From the NCBI GenBank assembly GCA_037442065.1, contig JBBIQZ010000031.1, positions 1 to 7,834 of the forward strand: a stretch of 7,834 bases of DNA. The letters are read 5' to 3'. This stretch comes from JBBIQZ01 sp037442065 (GTDB lineage Bacteria > Patescibacteriota > CPR2_A > CG2-30-33-46). A program made the translations under genes and the position numbers. Shown here in pieces: positions 5,385 to 7,834 of this stretch; positions within the stretch are counted from its first letter, which is position 1, and the number at the start of each line of letters is the position of its first letter. The notes under the pieces were generated by a model that saw only the letters and a program-made list of their open reading frames with translations, did no database searches and had not been told where the DNA came from.

Positions 5385-5756
5385 TCAAAAACTTATATTC
5401 AAATCAAAAGTTGGCGATTCCAAACTATTATCTTCTTCATCGAATTTTTGAACTGATTCTTCGATATCGGTTAAGGATTTTTCTATCTCCCCTAATTTTG
5501 CATCTTTTTGTTCGGTTGTTGTTTGCTCCACTTTTGGCGGATTAAAAATTTTAAGAGCATCCGGATTTATATAAAAAACATAGACACCGGCGGCTCCCAA
5601 ACTTAACAGGAATAAAATTACAAAAAGGACTAAGAACCCTCGGGAACTTTTTCTAGAAGCTTTTTGTTCTAAAATTATGTTCTCTTCTTCCTTCTTGAGA
5701 ATTTTAACAGGTACTGTCTTTTGCTTAAAATTTTTAGGTGGAATTATATCACGCAT
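5385..5756 (-). CDS. Small single-pass membrane protein, function unknown
   Basis: 123 residues; I cannot assign it to a named family. The N-terminal 40 residues are basic and Lys-rich and should be cytoplasmic (MRDIIPPKNFKQKTVPVKIL at the start). One strong membrane helix lies at about 41-63 (FLVLFVILFLLSLGAAGVYV). The remaining 60 residues are rich in Asp, Glu and Thr and should be outside, with a short helical stretch at about 87-108 (EIEKSLTDIEESVQKFDEE). This topology resembles a bitopic envelope or division protein, but no catalytic motif is visible. The start at 5756 is supported by AAAGG 5 bases upstream. The stop is TGA. It follows the secreted helical protein by 81 bases and may be co-transcribed with it; a terminator comes after it. 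Confidence 0.75.
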   Translation of the reverse strand: MRDIIPPKNFKQKTVPVKILKKEEENIILEQKASRKSSRGFLVLFVILFLLSLGAAGVYVFYINPDALKIFNPPKVEQTTTEQKDAKLGEIEKSLTDIEESVQKFDEEDNSLESPTFDLNISF

Positions 5757-5794
5757 CGTAGCCTTTGCAATTTATTATTATTTCTTTTCAAAGG

Positions 5795-5807
5795 CGAAGA
5801 TCCTTCG
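5795..5807. repeat. Small hairpin between the two envelope-protein genes
   Basis: CGAAG (5795-5799) and CTTCG (5803-5807) form a perfect 5-bp stem with a 3-base loop in the 81-base spacer. No T run follows on either strand, so it is unlikely to terminate transcription. It may mark an mRNA processing or stabilising site. Confidence 0.3.
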
Positions 5808-5837
5808 TAGTTTTAGCGAAAAAGGATATCGTCTTTT

Positions 5838-7061
5838 TTATATTTCGATTTTTATTTCTGTTTTTGGTATATCTGTCCACTCGCTATCTTTTAATTTATA
5901 CAAACCATTTCCCTGCATTGAGGCATCTCCTTTTCCCTTAACTTCTATTTCTATAAATCCGGAAGAAATCTCTAAGGTAATATTGCTTCCTTTAATTTCA
6001 AATTTTTCGATATTCTTATATTGAGTCCAACCATCTCCCATCTCCACTTTATCACCCTTGCCAAATGTTTCAATTTGCGAATCACTGCCAGAATCTTTTA
6101 TGGTTAGCGTCCCTTGAAAATTATCTTTACTTACTGTTCCAGAAACCGTTAAGTTTCCGGTTAGATTAACAACTCCGTCGCCGTTAATTTTTAATTTAGA
6201 AATGTCTCCTTCGACTTTTTTAAGCTTATCTTGATTTATCTCTCCGGTAAAACTTTTTAAATCTGCATAAATTTCTTTAAGGGAGGTAGAAGCTTCTTTA
6301 AGTTTTGTCTTGCCGTCAGTAAAGCTTGAAATATTATCTAAAGTTAAGGCGTTAAAAATTATTTTGGCTTCTGTGGCTTTTGCTTTTACTACCAAAAGTT
6401 TGTCTTTTATTTCGTTAAGCTTTCCTTGAAGAGTAAAAACATCAAAGCTTTCTTTATCCAGCTCGTTAAGCCTTTTATCGATTTTAGAAACCACGTCATC
6501 CAATTTATCTAAAACTGCTTCAATTTTCCAAGAAGCTATATTTCCGGCATATTTTTTGATTTTTATTTCTTCCCCAGACCAAAAATTTTTAAATTCTTGG
6601 GCTTTGGATTGAACATCTTCGGCAGTTGCTAAATCATTTATTTCGGTTTCTTTAGAATCCAGCCATTCTATATCTTTTGTAATTTCATCGGTTAATTTTG
6701 TTTTTTCTAAATCAGAAGCGTTTGTGTTTTCTATTTCTGTTTTTATCATCCCCAAATATTTAGCCATAGAATTTTTTATTTTTAAAAGATAATCCTTGGC
6801 GCGCGAAACCAGTTCATCTTTTTGCTTTTGGCAGGACGGATTATCCACCTTGCAGGCTTGGGCCTTAAATTTATTTAAAAGCTCTAAATAATTTTCCCGG
6901 GTATTTTTGTATGAGTTTATGGAATTTTCAAAATTGCTTTTGGCGACATTGAAAGTTGATTCAAAATCTTTTCCTTCCCAAACTTTTGTTGCCGAGGCAA
7001 TTGTGGTAAATGCAAAAACCGAAACTAGAGATAAAAATATTAAAATTTTCTTTCGTGCCAT
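5838..7061 (-). CDS. Secreted helical protein with beta-rich C-terminal domain, function unknown
   Basis: 407 residues. Residues 1-24 form a clear signal peptide (MARKKILIFL, hydrophobic core, ASA before T25). Residues about 30-285 are strongly helical and charged, suggesting coiled coil or a helical bundle. C70 and C77 are the only cysteines and could form a disulfide outside the cell. Residues about 288-407 change to alternating short hydrophobic and Gly-rich segments (GDGVVNLTGNLTVSGTV, then KGKGDASMQGNGLYKL), typical of a beta-sandwich or beta-solenoid. There is no catalytic motif or membrane anchor. A role as a cell-surface or wall-associated structural protein is plausible but unproven. 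It has its own strong promoter and no Shine-Dalgarno. The small bitopic membrane protein gene follows by 81 bases and could encode a partner. Confidence 0.85.
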   Translation of the reverse strand: MARKKILIFLSLVSVFAFTTIASATKVWEGKDFESTFNVAKSNFENSINSYKNTRENYLELLNKFKAQACKVDNPSCQKQKDELVSRAKDYLLKIKNSMAKYLGMIKTEIENTNASDLEKTKLTDEITKDIEWLDSKETEINDLATAEDVQSKAQEFKNFWSGEEIKIKKYAGNIASWKIEAVLDKLDDVVSKIDKRLNELDKESFDVFTLQGKLNEIKDKLLVVKAKATEAKIIFNALTLDNISSFTDGKTKLKEASTSLKEIYADLKSFTGEINQDKLKKVEGDISKLKINGDGVVNLTGNLTVSGTVSKDNFQGTLTIKDSGSDSQIETFGKGDKVEMGDGWTQYKNIEKFEIKGSNITLEISSGFIEIEVKGKGDASMQGNGLYKLKDSEWTDIPKTEIKIEI

Positions 7062-7098
7062 AAAATTTAAACTTATTTATTTTTAGTATACTACAAAT

Positions 7099-7128
7099 TT
7101 TATAAAAACAAAGTTTTTCTCTTGTCAA
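7099..7128 (-). promoter_or_regulatory. Strong promoter for the secreted helical protein
   Basis: On the minus strand a perfect TTGACA (7128-7123) and TATAAA (7104-7099) are 18 bases apart (17 if the -10 is read as TTATAA). The leader to the ATG at 7061 would be about 30 bases. It begins 25 bases after the end of tRNA-Leu, so the protein gene need not depend on tRNA read-through. Confidence 0.7.
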
Positions 7129-7153
7129 CATAAATTATTTTTCTTACTTCTTT

Positions 7154-7240
7154 TGGTGCCCGAGGTGGGACTTGAACCCACAAGGCCTTACGGCCAACGG
7201 ATTTTAAGTCCGTCGCGTATACCAATTCCGCCACTCGGGC
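7154..7240 (-). tRNA. tRNA-Leu(UAA)
   Basis: 87 bases including encoded CCA. The acceptor pairs GCCCGAG with CTCGGGC. The anticodon loop CTTAAAA gives UAA. A long variable arm with GGCC-GTAA-GGCC marks it as a class II tRNA. The D loop contains GG and the T loop is TTCAAGT, so the elbow pairs G18-U55 and G19-C56 are normal. Confidence 0.97.
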
Positions 7241-7250
7241 TTATTAACTC

Positions 7251-7324
7251 TGGAGGCCTGGAGCGGACTTGCACCGCTGTACTCGGTTTTGCAGACCGAT
7301 GCCTAACTCCTCGGCCACCAGGCC
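7251..7324 (-). tRNA. tRNA-Cys(GCA) with unusual D/T-loop elbow
   Basis: 74 bases including encoded CCA. The acceptor pairs GGCCTGG with CCAGGCC, and the discriminator is U73 as expected for Cys. The anticodon loop CTGCAAA gives GCA. The D stem is GCC/GGC with a G13-A22 mismatch. The T loop is TGCAAGT, so position 55 is G instead of U, and the D loop AGGAGTT aligns with A at position 18 instead of G. The variable loop has only four bases. All stems are intact, so it should be functional. Confidence 0.95.
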
Positions 7325-7349
7325 TTATACATATTTAATACTCATAAAT

Positions 7350-7424
7350 TGGAGCGGGAGACGGGATTCGCACCCGCGACCTCTTCCTTGGCAAGGAAGC
7401 GTTCTACTACTGAACTACTCCCGC
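7350..7424 (-). tRNA. tRNA-Gly(GCC) with unusual D/T-loop elbow
   Basis: 75 bases including encoded CCA. The acceptor pairs GCGGGAG with CTCCCGC and U73 follows. The anticodon loop TTGCCAA gives GCC. The D loop is AGTAGTA where AGTGGTA is usual, putting A at 18. The T loop is TGCGAAT where TTCGAAT is usual, putting G at 55. Stems are intact apart from a G-U pair at 49-65. The same two changes occur in the adjacent tRNA-Cys. Confidence 0.96.
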
Positions 7425-7427
7425 TCG

Positions 7428-7503
7428 TGGTGCCAAGGGGCGGGATCGAACCGCCGACACCAGGATTTTCAGTCCTGTGCTCTACCGACTGAGCTACCTT
7501 GGC
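7428..7503 (-). tRNA. tRNA-Phe(GAA)
   Basis: 76 bases including encoded CCA. The acceptor pairs GCCAAGG with CCTTGGC. The anticodon loop CTGAAAA gives GAA. The D loop AGTCGGTA and T loop TTCGATC are canonical. It is three bases from tRNA-Gly, so the two are almost certainly cut from one precursor, and its 5' end directly abuts the stop codon of the GIY-YIG gene. Confidence 0.97.
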
Positions 7504-7740
7504 TTAAACTAAATGCTTATTTCGAAAAGCAAAACCTGAAGAACTTTTCAAATACTTCTCAAAATCTAATGCTTTTATTTTATTGTTAAAGGCTGCATAA
7601 AAAATTAATTTCTCAATGGGTTTATTTCTTGTAGTTTGGACAGATTTTTGAGAATGTTTTTCTAACCTCTCTTTAAGATCTGTAGTAAACCCAGAGTAAT
7701 ATTCCTTATTCTTAAGTTTTAGTATATAAACATAATACAT
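7504..7740 (-). CDS. Small GIY-YIG domain protein (YhbQ/UPF0213-like putative nuclease)
   Basis: 78 residues, essentially the whole small GIY-YIG fold. The GIY-type strand is YYVYIL (2-7) and the YIG-type strand is YYSGFT (14-19), with Ser in place of Ile. LKERLEKH carries the conserved Arg (R25), and LDFEKYLK the expected catalytic Glu (E61). The C-terminus SSGFAFRNKHL matches the family's usual basic ending. Free-standing proteins of this type are often mislabelled as UvrC; their cellular role is poorly defined, with DNA cleavage or repair suspected. GGAG lies 5 bases before the ATG at 7740, and an in-frame TGA upstream confirms the start. The TAA ends exactly where tRNA-Phe begins. Confidence 0.85.
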   Translation of the reverse strand: MYYVYILKLKNKEYYSGFTTDLKERLEKHSQKSVQTTRNKPIEKLIFYAAFNNKIKALDFEKYLKSSSGFAFRNKHLV

Positions 7741-7771
7741 TATTGCTCCACTTCACTAAAGTTTCACGAAG

Positions 7772-7831
7772 CACACTTCGCTTATATTTTCAGTGGCTGC
7801 GCCACGCGTAGCTCCAAAGGAGCGAAGTGTG
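7772..7831. repeat. Palindromic cluster upstream of the GIY-YIG gene
   Basis: CACACTTCGCT (7772-7782) and AGCGAAGTGTG (7821-7831) are perfect 11-base complements. Two smaller perfect stems lie inside: GTGGC/GCCAC at 7793-7805 and CTCC/GGAG at 7812-7822. The second overlaps the outer arm, so they are alternatives. The window ends here. It could be a terminator for the preceding gene, a leader structure for the GIY-YIG/tRNA transcript, or a dispersed palindrome. Confidence 0.5.
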
Positions 7832-7834
7832 GTG

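Noticed and set aside
5385..5387. TGA stop of the small membrane protein as a sign of TGA recoding (Gly in some CPR lineages)
   Set aside because: The frame would extend only eight more codons to a TAA, a terminator follows at normal distance, and no gene in the window contains an in-frame TGA. The standard bacterial code fits.
5336..6024. Plus-strand frames of 69 and 115 residues
   Set aside because: They are antisense to the small membrane protein and the secreted protein; their hydrophobic look comes from AT-rich antisense sequence.
6838..6850. A second DnaA-box-like site, TTATCCACC
   Set aside because: It has one mismatch and lies inside a coding region away from any promoter.
7153..7589. 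Two plus-strand open frames with phrases like GLEPTRPYGQRILSP and RRDSHPRPLPWQG
   Set aside because: They are antisense readings of the four tRNA genes, a well-known source of spurious proteins.
1..7834. CRISPR array, transposase or phage genes
   Set aside because: No regularly spaced repeats, transposase motifs or phage proteins are visible on either strand.

Overview
The window is AT-rich bacterial chromosome, and every gene I can support is on the minus strand. The best guess for the source is a Candidate Phyla Radiation (Patescibacteria/Parcubacteria-like) genome assembled from a metagenome. The reasons are small envelope-protein genes, few Shine-Dalgarno sequences, AT-rich intergenic 'word' repeats, a tiny GIY-YIG gene beside tRNAs, and two assembly gaps. 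No rRNA or phylogenetic marker is present, so the lineage is inferred.

Layout, in the direction of transcription (high to low coordinates). 7740-7504: a 78-residue GIY-YIG protein whose stop codon touches the next gene. 7503-7154: four tRNAs, Phe(GAA), Gly(GCC), Cys(GCA) and Leu(UAA), all with encoded CCA. 7061-5838: a secreted, mostly helical protein with a beta-rich C-terminus, behind a strong sigma70-type promoter. 5756-5385: a small single-pass membrane protein, followed by a terminator at 5305-5270. 5204-5177: a promoter for ftsE (4962-4282) and ftsX (4192-3272). Then come two secreted coiled-coil proteins with M23/LytM domains (3122-1916 and 1420-224), separated by about 480 bp of non-coding, strongly palindromic DNA.

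The central module is FtsEX plus two EnvC/PcsB/CwlO-type partners. In known systems the FtsEX ABC complex uses ATP to control a periplasmic or extracellular coiled-coil protein that cleaves peptidoglycan, or activates its cleavage, during division. Here both partners have an N-terminal signal sequence and a PcsB-like coiled coil. Their M23 domains appear to be circularly permuted: the HLHFG half comes before the GIDFG...YGHL half, and both proteins end at YGHL or YGHM. Both also lack the usual His four residues before the metal-binding Asp. I know of no description of this arrangement, and it is the main discovery candidate.

A second candidate is in the tRNA cluster. tRNA-Gly and tRNA-Cys both carry A18 and G55 in place of the nearly universal G18-U55 elbow pair, while the neighbouring tRNA-Leu and tRNA-Phe are normal.

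Two stretches of N affect interpretation. The 17-N gap at 1953-1969 has the wrong length and throws the second M23 gene out of frame; its real C-terminus can be recovered. The 100-N gap at 5042-5141 is flanked by identical 55-base copies and is probably two overlapping contigs that were not merged.
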